NCBI GenBank assembly: GCA_001692895.1
Contig: KV748252.1
Coordinates: 738,980 to 802,979 of the forward strand
Direction of reading: 5' to 3'
From: Cenococcum geophilum 1.58
Lineage: Eukaryota > Ascomycota > Dothideomycetes > Gloniales > Gloniaceae
Length of the DNA: 64,000 nucleotides
Shown: piece by piece, positions 55,057 through 64,000 of the stretch
Numbering within the stretch: the stretch's first letter is position 1
Layout of the letters: each line of letters starts with the position of its first letter
The notes under the pieces: generated by a model
Seen by the model: only the letters and a program-made list of their open reading frames with translations
What the model was told of the DNA's origin: nothing
The model's database searches: none
Translations under genes and position numbers: made by a program

Positions 55057-56265
55057 TTAAGATATTACGCTATCCTTATATTAAAATTGGTAATAGTTAA
55101 AGTACTCCTTATTTCTTTATGTAAAAAGTTCTTCTATAAACGCATGTTTTATATACTTAGATATATTTCCGTATATAGTTATATATTATAGGCTAGTAAT
55201 ACGCTTATTAAACTATCTTATACGTCTTTATATAGCTTAGATACCCTGCTATAGGAGAGTTATATATAAATTTAAGTATGTTAAATCGTAGGGTTTAGAA
55301 TTTAAGATTACTATCTTCTATTAATAGTATAACCGATTATTATAGATTTAATATTTAGTAAGCATAATATCCTTATATTGCCGTTTTCTTATTTAAATAG
55401 CTTTTATTATATTTACTACCTAGGGGTTATTCTTATATTTATACTCTATTAGTTCATTCATAATTTATTTATATTAAGCTTTATATATAGGGATATAGGG
55501 CGTAGTGTAAGGCATATTGCCTAGGTATATAGTAGGGAGTAAATAAGCCGAGTATAAGTTATAAGGAGAGTCGATGGAAGAGGACGATATAATAACGAGT
55601 ATAGTAATAGCCTTATACGGAGACGAACCGATAAGGAGGATAGGAGGGCTATAACCCCGAGGAGCTTATAAGGAGGTACCAAGGGCTAGCTAAAGGCTAG
55701 CCTTGGCAGCCTCTAAGAGCTCCTAAGCGTGCACCCAGGTAAGGGTTAAAATAACCCTTATATTGCCCCCCCCTTTTATTAGGGCTGGCCCCTAGCCCGT
55801 ATACCTATAGATTAATTTCTATATATAGAAAAATAAGCATTGTTAAAGCTTTGCTCGTATAAGGAAATAAAAAATAAGAAAAAGGACCAGCTAAGCAGCT
55901 TCGATAAAAAACCTCAACCCATGGCTAAAACCCAGTAGGAAAAAAGGCCTATTTAGGAAGGAAAAGAGCGTCTACTAGTGGGGTAAGACTTAATCGCATA
56001 CAATTAATCTTAAAGAGACACCATATATAGTTAAGTCTCGGCAGCTCTATAGCTGATAGCCGGATAATCTCCAATTGGAGCCGGCTTAATTGTTAAATTG
56101 AGGTTATAGAGCTAAAACTCTGTATATTGCTTATTTTCTATATAAGTGGTTAAAGAGAATTTAAGGAACTTTAACCGACGGTTAAAGTTGTCGAATTGGT
56201 TAAATTCCTGCTAAGAGGTTTCTCCTATAAGTCTTATTATGTTGCAGGTTTGTTTTCTAACACCC
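55057..56265. other. AT-rich RIP-degraded repeats
   Basis: No gene. The sequence AACCCTTATATTGCCCCCCC near 55,762 recurs beside the fold-back element at 12,180, and AGGGCTAGCTAAAGGCTAGC (about 55,681) is a small palindrome. A GC-richer strip at 56,030-56,230 contains TTTAACCGACGGTTAAAG, also a palindrome. Confidence 0.5.
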
Positions 56266-56270
56266 TCCCT

Positions 56271-56694
56271 TGTAACGGAACCTGGTAGCAGGAACTACGA
56301 TGGGCTCGTTATTGGGCTAGGTATGTAGGTGAAGCAAGTTAAAGTCAACAACGTAATAACAACTGGTGGAGTGGTTGCCCAACAGATTAACTCCAATTGT
56401 ATTCTGAGAATCACTACAAGGAAGGAACTATCTAGGTAGGGACTGTGGTCCTTTAAATACACAACCGTACTCCTATGAAATCCTTCTTGTACGTGATGTA
56501 CGTGTGCTCTGTCTGCTCTGTCGCAGATCACACAGATCGTACAGATTATACAGATTACATCATGTGACCTCGGTTACCATTCCTCGTCACATGGCTCTAC
56601 CGGCTCCATCCTGGACCGTGCCTGAATCAACCAACTAGCTTCTTCCGACTCCTCTCCTAGTAGTCGTAACATCGTATTTAAAGCGTCCGTAACA
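56271..56694 (+). repeat. Solo LTR, family E, 424 bp
   Basis: TGTAACGGAACCTGG...GCGTCCGTAACA, flanked by TCCCT on both sides (56,266-56,270 and 56,695-56,699). GC-rich and scarcely RIPped, so recent. An open frame of 78 codons on the minus strand lies wholly inside and is not a gene. A RIPped relative lies at 42,288. Confidence 0.92.
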
Positions 56695-56699
56695 TCCCT

Positions 56700-57300
56700 T
56701 AAGCTTAGTTAACGATACCGCTATATAAACTGTATATAGAGGTATAGGATTGCTTAATAAGGGTTACTAAGACTCCTCTAAAGTAGAACAAAATTCTGAT
56801 AAGGAGTTACGCCCTCCCTAGCGCATAGAGACAGCGTCTACTCTATAAAACGTCTCCTGAATTTTTAGTAGTACCTCCCTATAAGTATTCTATATTGCCT
56901 ATAGAGCTCTAAAGGCCCTATAGCCTTATCCTATATTTCTCCTAAAGTATATCTATCCTTCCTACCGGTATAAGTCCTCCCTAATATTATGGCCGATAGA
57001 TTTAAGTGGTGGATTAATAGATTATGGTTAAGTTCTGTCGTTTATTTTAAGGCCTTAAGGCGTTATTTAGCGCACCCTTTAAGGATCTGCCGGTCGTGTA
57101 CTAATTTCCTATTAAGGCTTAGTGTAGTTAATTAAGTTTCTATACCATCCGAAGGTAATTAAGAAAGGTGTAAAACTAATGTCAGGAACGTATATATATT
57201 AGTTACCGAGCCGTCGAACCATTCGGTTCGACACTGTACCTTTTTAGCCAGTTGCGTTCGTCTGGCTCGGTGGGCGATCGTCACAACTAAGGACTTACGA
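56700..57300. other. AT-rich relic with a short match to the 14.2 kb core
   Basis: Degraded sequence. GATCTGCCGGTCGTGTACTA (57,085) and the following TTTCCTATTAAGGCTTAGTG resemble the start of the repeated core at 14,248 and 52,530, and GCGTTCGTCTGGCTCGG (57,256) resembles its later part, suggesting a third, decayed copy. Nothing else recognised. Confidence 0.4.
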
Positions 57301-57685
57301 GAGGCTTGGTAAGGCCATCGGCCGCCACATTAATTAAAGCGACGTATACGAGATTAATCCTGCTACTATTTATCTTATCTCTTACGTAGTAAAACTAGAT
57401 ATCAATATACTCCATATAATTGTGTTAAAGTAGATTTTCGGCTAACGCTTTTACAGCTTAGTTATCGGTTTTAATTAGAATCCTAGTAAACTATTCGCTC
57501 TAGTCTAGCACGCCAAGTTTAGTAAGTAAAAGTTAAAGCCATATAGCCTCTTTTACCGCAGCCGTTAAAGCCGTACACTCTAATTATTATATTAATAGTA
57601 AAACGGTAGCTTATAGCTTTAATTTCCATAAAATCAGTCCTCTATTTAATATAAATATAAAGCCTAATATGGAGCGTCTTATAGT

Positions 57686-57880
57686 TGTAACGGGACTGTC
57701 CCGTTACAGTAAGGACGTCTCGGTGAAACACTCGACGATAGTGGAATTCTGTCGAAGCCTCTCAAAGCACGTGCACGTACTATGGCTACCCCTATATCTT
57801 AACCACGTCGACCTAAACCTGTTCTGTTCCTTGTCCGAATGTCTCATTACTTGCAAGGTCTATATAACTTAGCTCTTAAT
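57686..57880. repeat. GC-rich insert beginning with a perfect palindrome
   Basis: Starts with TGTAACGGGAC, one T, then GTCCCGTTACA: 11-bp arms around one base. It interrupts the Copia RNase H. The TGTAACGG start resembles the LTRs in the window, but no matching end or duplication was found. Confidence 0.5.
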
Positions 57881-58738
57881 AGAATCTTATTTCCTTTGAA
57901 GCTGCCTTGAAGCACCTTGCCCCCTTACAATAGTTTTATATTATCCCTAGTTAGCGTCGCTAAAGCTAGTTAGTATAAGGTTTAGGTTATTATTACCTCC
58001 GTAGGTAATTCCTCTATTAAACGAGCCGGCTAGGTATTAAAGGATAAGCCTTACGGCCGTTATATAGGTAGAGGTAGGATTATAGGCGAAACGGCTCATC
58101 GTTAGTACCGTAATGGCGATATTTAGCCTTATTTCTATTATAGGAAACATAACTAAACTAATTATATTCTGATATTTTGTAACGTCGTCCTTACTAGTAG
58201 TTTTTTTAATTAGCTACGAGCTTAATTAATTACTTTATGTATACTGGTAAGGTATTAGCATTTTATAATTTAAAGCGTTTAAGAGCTTTAATAAAGTAGG
58301 CTCGCTATAAGAGCATAATCTTCTTCTTCGTTTAATCTCTTATAACTATTATACCTAAGTAAAAGCTTATTAGCTTAAGATCTATTATTTAGAAGGCTGC
58401 TTTAAGCTCTACTTTTGCCTAATTAACTACCGCTATATCTTTATAGATAATTTTAGTATCGTTAATATAGGTAGAAATAATTAAACCTTTTTATCCTTTA
58501 CTAGTAGCAAATATACTATAATCTGCGTGTAAATAGTAAAGTCCAAGCTTTTCTAGTAGAGACTTTAAGGGCGTCTCGTACTAGATTTAAGGTAACTATT
58601 TTAGTCTATAGAGGGTCTTCTTAAGGTAATAGACTTTGCCGGCTTCTTTATAGCCTTTTAGTATAATAACGTAGAGTTCTTAGTTAATTGGTCCATAAAG
58701 AAAAGCGGTTTTAACGTCTATCTGTTTAATTTTAAGGT

Positions 58739-58953
58739 TGTTAGCGACTCAGTTAATCGAGGCATGAGCACAGCAAGAAGGACGCGTACAAGCCTGTATG
58801 GTTGGATTTTCTATAAACGAGGATCTAAAGCTAAGGGAAAGGAAAGGGGAAGATAGGCAGTGCCGCTCGAAGTTATAGATGACCTTGCGTTACGTGACCG
58901 CAATCTGCGGCAATCTGTGGCAATTTGCCTGACGACTTGCCAGTACAGTAATA
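58739..58953 (+). repeat. Solo LTR, family C, 215 bp
   Basis: TGTTAGCGACTCAGTTAATC...CCAGTACAGTAATA, flanked by AAGGT on both sides (58,734-58,738 and 58,954-58,958). Inserted into the Copia reverse transcriptase. Confidence 0.92.
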
Positions 58954-59605
58954 AAGGTCGTAGTAGGCAGCGATCGCGAATAGATCTCTAAAGCCATAGG
59001 TTTTACTACCGCGGCAAAGGTCTAGTCGTAATTAATACTATACTACTATAGATTTCCCTTAATAACTTATCTTACCTTATAGCGGAGGACCTCGCCGTCC
59101 CTTCCCCTTTTAACTTTAAACACCTATTTACCAGTAAGAGGCTTATAAGGAGGCTTAAGGGAGGTAAAGTTAATAAGTTCCTACGTCTGGTTTATAATTA
59201 GAAATTCTATTTCCTCTATTATTACTTTTATCCATTCTTCGCTGTTTAGGCCGTTAATTGCTCGGTTATAAGTATAAGGCTTATCTTCGTTAATTAAGGT
59301 AGTAGATGTATATATTTCGAGATTAGGTAAGCTGGTATATCGAATATAGCCCGTTAGTAAAGCTAGAGGGTTAACCTCGTCGCGATTATTTAAGTAAGGA
59401 TCTTCGTCGTCCTAGTTGCTTAGTAGCTTATTAATATTGTCGGCCTATTAGTTAAGGCTTTAGTCTATACCGATAAAGCTGATAAAAAAGGCAGTAGGGT
59501 TACTTAGTAGGTTAATTCTTGATATCTAGCGGCCTGATCGAGTAGTAGTAATAGTAGTAAGGTTTTTAGGTAGAGACTTAAGCCTGCTAGGTAAACTATC
59601 GCGAC

Positions 59606-59789
59606 TGTTACGGCTCCGTAACGGATCTAGTCAGGGGGCTCGCTTAAGCCTTGGCATATGTATATAGACGTGTCCTTTTCCACCTTCTGCTCCTCATCTT
59701 GATATCCGGGTCCATAGACATTCCAATTGTACAGGCTTGCATACGTTCTAAACGGCGCTCGTGCCTCGATTGACTGAGTCGCTGTGACA
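59606..59789 (+). repeat. Solo LTR, family A variant, 184 bp
   Basis: TGTTACGGCTCCGTAACGGA...GAGTCGCTGTGACA, flanked by GCGAC on both sides (59,601-59,605 and 59,790-59,794). Its 5' part resembles 24,482-24,570, and its 3' part (GTACAGGCTTGCATACG, CTCGATTGACTGAGTCGCT) is the reverse complement of the family C start, so it is a mosaic of the two. Confidence 0.9.
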
Positions 59790-60018
59790 GCGACTTTTCC
59801 TTTAATTAATTCTTTGTTGTCTTTTTCTTAATAGAGGTTCCGGCTAAAGAGTAGTAGTGCCTTTGTCCCCCCCATTACTTATTAAACAAGTTAACAGGTC
59901 CTCCTATAAATATAGTAGCCTTTAAACCAATATTACTGTCTGAACGGGTGGTCGCTGTCGAGTATCGCTCGGGGGGAGGTGTCGAGTGATTGCTGATCTG
60001 TGCGCGCTCACTGATCAG

Positions 60019-60112
60019 TGTTCGTACTAACTTAATAGTACGAGTGAGTCAGATCCAGGGGCACGAAATACGTATAGTATCGTATGCTCTTTTGGATGAT
60101 GGTGACTTGTCT
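60019..60112 (-). repeat. Partial LTR, family F
   Basis: TGTTCGTACTAACTTAATAG and about 75 further bases are the reverse complement of the end of the solo LTR at 25,031-25,299. The other end was not found. It lies in a GC-richer strip (59,935-60,170). Confidence 0.7.
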
Positions 60113-60683
60113 TCTAATCGTACATGAAGAGGTGCAATTTAAGGGGTTTCCTGAGCTCGCTTAGCTCACGTGATTGCGACCATAAATTCCTATTCGAACT
60201 CGTTCAGACAATTACTTTTATAGATTTTAACGCCTTTAAGCCGCTCGATTTCCTGTTTATCTAGTAGCTAAACACGATAGATTATCTTACTATTATAGCC
60301 AATTAAAACGCCCTTTATTGCTCGTGGAGCAAACCTAGTTAATTTTACGCGATCTTCTTTAGCTATAAGGGAGTAGACAGTAGATCCTAAAGCCCGCAGG
60401 TAGTATGCTAAAGGAGGTTTACCCTTAAGTTTTTTATAAGGTAATATACTACTAAAAGCTCTTATAAAGCGTCTGTTTTTAATATATATAGGTATAAGAA
60501 GTACGTCGGGCTATAGAAAGTCTAGTATATTGCTAGCGAGGATTATTAAGCAGGTAATTTTAGTGGAGGTTCGCTGTAAGCGCTCTTCTACTCCGTTCTC
60601 TTCCTAAGCGTATAAGGCGGTAGGTTTGAATTCTATACCTAGATTGTCTATCTAGGTAGTTGCTTTCTTGCTATAAAGCTCTA

Positions 60684-62561
60684 CAGTCAAATCTCCTTAA
60701 TACGATATGGGGTATATAACGATAACCTCTACATTACAATCTACACCCCTTGATTAAGCCTTTTTTGGTGTAATATTACGATAATCTAACCTTTGACGAT
60801 ATCGTTAAGCACCTACCACCAATATCGGTATAAGCAGATTTTAATTCGCCGGATTTGACCTTTGCTTACCGCAAGTTTAGCCATTAAATCTATCACATAA
60901 CGATTAAAATCCATCAAAATTACCCTTAGATCTTACTCTCTATACTTAATTCTATCTTATTTATTATAGTAAGACATTAAAATTCTATAAGGCAACGCTG
61001 TTATGGCTTTACTAATTACGAGCGTTAGAAAATACGCGCCTACTACCAAAAATACCCCGGAGGCTCTCTTTAAGTAGCACTAACGCCTATAGAACTCTTA
61101 TATTCCTATTACTAGCGACCTTATATATACTACCGCCACTTAATTATAGCAACAAATACCCGTATTAGCGATAATAATTAAGCTAAAGTAGTTACTTAGC
61201 TAGTTGGGAGGCTTTAAATCTCGCAATAGTATTTATAAGAGGAAGTAGCACGGTAAGGCTGCCTTAGCTAATATAAAAGGAGCAGAAGATTGCATAGTAG
61301 AGCTTTAAGTAATTATTAAGCCTTATCCGCTAAGGGATGTTTATAATATAAATAAAACAGGGCTATTTTAGAAGGCTATACTAGATACTATATTAGCTAT
61401 TAAGGCTCTATTAGGAATAAAGAAGTAGAAGGCACGAATCTCTTTAGGCAATTACTCTAATATAGATAGCTTAGATAAGCTTCCTCTCCTTATAATTAGC
61501 TTATTATTAAAGCTATATTACTTCTTACGCAATTATATTAATATAGCCTTAATAAATATTATATAGAGGTATAATAAGAAGGCCTAGATAACAACGGTAA
61601 TTATACTTAAGTAGCTTACCTGGTTTAATAAAAGGATATATAATAAAAAGATCCTACTCTTAATTAACGGCTTTAGCGCCTATAAAGCAGCTGTTTAAAT
61701 ACTTATTAAAAATGGCTCTCTTAAGAATATATATATGGAGTTCCTTCCTCCTAATTATACCTTAGTATATTAGCCTCTTAATTAAGGGATAATTACAAAC
61801 TTTAAGCTACTCTCTCGGCGATACTGGCTGCGATTTATAGTGGAGCTCTTACTTTGGAATAAGAATTTAATTATGCAGATATATGTCTTATGGGTAATTC
61901 AATAGTTAGTTAAAGCTTAAAAGGAAGTTACACTATAGACAATTAAGAATTGCTTTATTAAATCTACGTTGTTTAGCTCTTATATAGGCCTACGGCCTCG
62001 CCCTTAAGATTATCTAGATCCTCCTATAGTTAATAAGATATAGCAAATAGCGGAACAGCTACTTGTAGTAGGAAGGATTCATGCCGTAATAAATATTTAG
62101 GAATTTATTAAGCTACCGGGTAAGGAAGTAGAAGATTCCTTAGAGGATTTTATTAAGTATATAATAGAGCTCTACGCAGGGCCCAATCGCGATACGGAAA
62201 CGAATAAGAAAGCTATTAAGTAACCTCAAATTAAGCTTAATGAGGCGCTTATAGCCTTACAAAAGCTTTATCTTTATAAGAAGTAGTAAAGCGATTCTAA
62301 TAGAGACGTAATTACGACTCTATTAAGGCATAAGCGTCGAATTCAAGGCCGACGACCTTAAAACACTAAGCAGCAATTAATCGCGATGTATTTTAGTATA
62401 GCCGATCGCTTAATTACGAGCTCGCGTACATAGATATATAATATCATTACCTAATTTTGATTTTGGGTGCATTTTATATACAAGTATGTAATATAACGAT
62501 ACCTTTGGTATAACGATACGCTCGGCCGAATAAACCATATCGTATTAAAGAGATTTGACTG
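60684..62561 (+). mobile_element. pogo/Fot1-type DNA transposon, RIPped
   Basis: 1,878 bp; ends CAGTCAAATCTCCTTAATAC (left) and, reversed, CAGTCAAATCTCTTTAATAC (right), flanked by TA on both sides. About 27 bp of the terminal repeats match. Size, ends and TA duplication fit fungal Tc1/mariner-superfamily pogo elements. A second inner ATAACGATA-type repeat lies inside both ends. Confidence 0.93.
60965..62450 (+). pseudogene. pogo transposase with all catalytic Asp lost
   Basis: The plus-strand frame from about 61,330 reads DVYNINKTGLF, RYNKKA, ILLLINGFSAYKAAV, NYTLVY then PLN and a later VGRIHAV. In active pogo transposases the first, second and third of these blocks carry the catalytic Asp residues; here all three are Asn (AAT/AAC), each one G-to-A change from GAT/GAC. 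Many TAG/TAA codons also break the frame. The N-terminal DNA-binding part (before 61,320) is unreadable. Confidence 0.8.
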
Positions 62562-62626
62562 TATCAATTATCGTAACAATAATAAAGCAATTAGATTTAG
62601 CTTATTAGCCGTAAACTTAGGCTTAT

Positions 62627-62891
62627 TGTTACGGCACTGGTAGAAAATGGCAGAACTTGGTTGGTAGAACTTGGTTGGCAGAACTTGGTAGAACTTCGCA
62701 CTAGCAAGTTGCCACAGATTGCCGCATATTGCGGTTACGTGACGCGAAGATCTTATAAAACATTGAGCGGTGCTGCTCTTTTTCTCCTTTCCTTTCCCTA
62801 GCTTTAGATTCTCGTTTATAGACAATCCAATCGTATAGGCTTGCGCATCCCTTATACTGTACTCATGCCTTAATTAACTAAGTCACTAATA
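62627..62891 (-). repeat. LTR, family C, with part of the internal sequence
   Basis: On the plus strand TGTTACGGCACTGG to AAGTCACTAATA; bases 62,892-62,920 (ATTATCTAAAGCTTATCC and on) match, reversed, the sequence just before the LTR at 30,318. It has TTAT on both sides, a possible 4-base duplication remnant. An 85-codon minus-strand frame here is not a gene. Confidence 0.7.
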
Positions 62892-62920
62892 TTATCTAAA
62901 GCTTATCCACCCTTTCTTCC

Positions 62921-63290
62921 TGTTAGCGACTCAGTCAATCAAGGCATAAGCACAGTAAGATGGACGCGCAAGCCTATACAATTGGATTATCTATAAACGA
63001 GGATCTAAAGCTAGAGAAAGGAAAGGAGAAGAAGATGTTGTTTTCACCCGATATTGCATCACATACATCACGTGACTATATCACGTGACTCGGTTGTCGT
63101 CAACCTTTACCCCAACCTTCAACTCAGATAGTTAAACCACTACTTAATATTACACTTGATATACTGCAGTCACGCTCGCCTTAACCTATGCGTTTAACAG
63201 AAGAGCAGTGCCGGTCAAAGTAGGGTTCTTTTATGCGGTCCTCTAGTCACGTGACCGCAAGTTCTGCCGTTTTCTGCCAGTGCCGTGATA
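62921..63290 (+). repeat. LTR, family C, long variant
   Basis: TGTTAGCGACTCAGTCAATC...GCCAGTGCCGTGATA, 370 bp. Compared with 58,739 it has about 150 extra bases in the middle, including TATATCACGTGACT. The flanks (CTTCC, ACCAG) do not match. Confidence 0.7.
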
Positions 63291-63745
63291 ACCAGAGACT
63301 TAAGCTATTTTTTTTCATAATTACGTATATAATAGGGAAATTTTTTATAAATCCTGTTTAAGTACCTAATTAGTAAGGAAGGCCTACTATATAGGAGTTA
63401 ATTGCTATTTTAATTGGTGTATAAATTGCTCCAGTAGTCTGCCATTTAATTATTGCTTAAAATTGCTAAAGGGGCACTATATGCAAGCACTGCTTTTCGT
63501 ATAGACTTATAAACATTAGATTTAGAATCTATAATAGTTATTTATAAATTCTACTTATTTTGGTCTATATTAATTAATTCGTTGTAGAGAAAATAGGTTG
63601 ACAAGTCGGTGGTTTAATTTTTATTTTTTTATTTTTTTATTTTATTTATCCGTTGTATTATACTACGTACAATACTGCGCATNCAGCCTNTAGGCTATGG
63701 CGCTATAGTTCTATATACATGAATCCTTTCTAGGCAGCTTAACAT
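63291..63745. other. AT-rich relic sequence
   Basis: No gene recognised. Two N characters (63,683 and 63,690). TTTATTTTTTTATTTTTTTA at about 63,620 is low complexity. Confidence 0.5.
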
Positions 63746-64000
63746 GTACTAGTAGCTATGTCCTAGTAGTTTATAAATCCCTAAACTAGGGATTTACAGC
63801 TTCCTAGTAAGACTAGGTTGCTAACAACTATTAGGTAGTGAGAAAACGATAGGAAAATAGTAGAAAAAATTGGGATAAAATCATAAATAATCCTAACGCC
63901 TGTCCCTGTCCTTTTGCTTTCTATGGTCTATCTACTAGGACTTTAGTAGGAGTTGCCTCCTTCTAGAGATCCTTCTGCTCTTAGCCACTTCCCAGTAGCT
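63746..64000 (-). repeat. 3' end of a second LINE copy (runs off the window)
   Basis: Matches 23,353-23,640 closely, starting CTAGTAGCTATGTCCTAGTA and including TTGCTAACAACTATTAGGTA and CTAACGCCTGTCCCTGTCC. It marks the 3' terminus of the same LINE family on the minus strand; coding sequence should continue to the right. Confidence 0.8.

Larger units (their letters stand above)
57301..60680 (-). pseudogene. Copia-type polyprotein, RIP-broken, with insertions
   Basis: The minus strand carries Copia (Pseudoviridae) Pol blocks in order. Integrase C-terminal region near 60,620-60,250 (NGVEERLQRT, FAPRAIKGVLIGYNSKIIYRV); RT region near 59,200-58,600 with WVFKVK and an AFLYG-like block changed to PLFFMD; RNase H near 57,660-57,400 (SILGFIFILN, ECTALTAAVKEAIWL, VKALAENLL); and ADGLTKPL near 57,320. 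Stops and Trp/Gln losses are frequent. Solo LTRs at 58,739 and 59,606 and a GC-rich insert at about 57,686-57,880 interrupt it. No LTR pair could be assigned. Confidence 0.8.

Noticed and set aside
56295-56531. 78-codon minus-strand frame
   Set aside because: It lies inside a solo LTR with exact target duplications.
10441-64000. Centromere or subtelomere identity
   Set aside because: Repeat-rich RIPped DNA would fit either, but there is no telomere repeat, telomere-linked helicase or other decisive mark in the window.

Overview
The window looks like a nuclear scaffold from a filamentous ascomycete (Pezizomycotina). The evidence is short spliceosomal introns of about 50 bp, a fungal-type Cdk8/Ssn3 kinase, fungal LTR retrotransposons, hAT, pogo and LINE elements, and strong repeat-induced point mutation (RIP: C-to-T and G-to-A transitions, mostly at CpA/TpG, leaving AT-rich sequence full of stop codons).

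The layout is two-speed. Bases 1 to about 10,400 are gene-bearing, normal-composition DNA with three convincing host genes: GTP cyclohydrolase II (riboflavin pathway), a four-exon MFS sugar porter, and the Mediator kinase Ssn3/Cdk8. The porter and the kinase are divergent and share a 1.25 kb intergenic region. An unrecognised, frame-broken coding-like stretch follows the kinase.

From about 10.4 kb to the end I see no intact host gene. This part is a nest of transposable elements, and many boundaries are exact because inverted repeats and target-site duplications (TSDs) can be read directly: a 2.1 kb inverted-repeat element packed with minisatellites (13.8-15.9 kb); a nearly intact chromodomain Gypsy element, Gypsy-1 (16,075-22,249, TSD AAGAG); a decayed LINE with three solo LTRs inside it (23.4-26.3 kb); an unexplained GC-rich block (26.3-28.2 kb); Gypsy gag/protease and integrase remnants (28.4-31.1 kb); Gypsy-2, a heavily RIPped relative of Gypsy-1 (31,445-41,649, TSD ACTAG) carrying a nested 3.6 kb hAT element (TSD GTCACTAT); Gypsy-3 (42,653-55,051) carrying two non-autonomous hAT elements, a solo LTR and a 4.7 kb hAT that itself contains another inverted-repeat element; a Copia polyprotein relic (57.3-60.7 kb); a pogo/Fot1-type element (60,684-62,561, TSD TA); and the end of a second LINE copy at the right edge.

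The elements form a relative time series. Gypsy-2 and Gypsy-3 are saturated with RIP transitions, whereas the hAT element inside Gypsy-2, several solo LTRs and Gypsy-1 are far less mutated and so are younger. The most interesting points are a candidate -1 frameshift site between gag and protease of Gypsy-1, in-frame stops at its domain junctions, a 12-bp minisatellite shared by two unrelated element types, an LTR family with 4-bp TSDs, and the GC-rich block at 26.3-28.2 kb.
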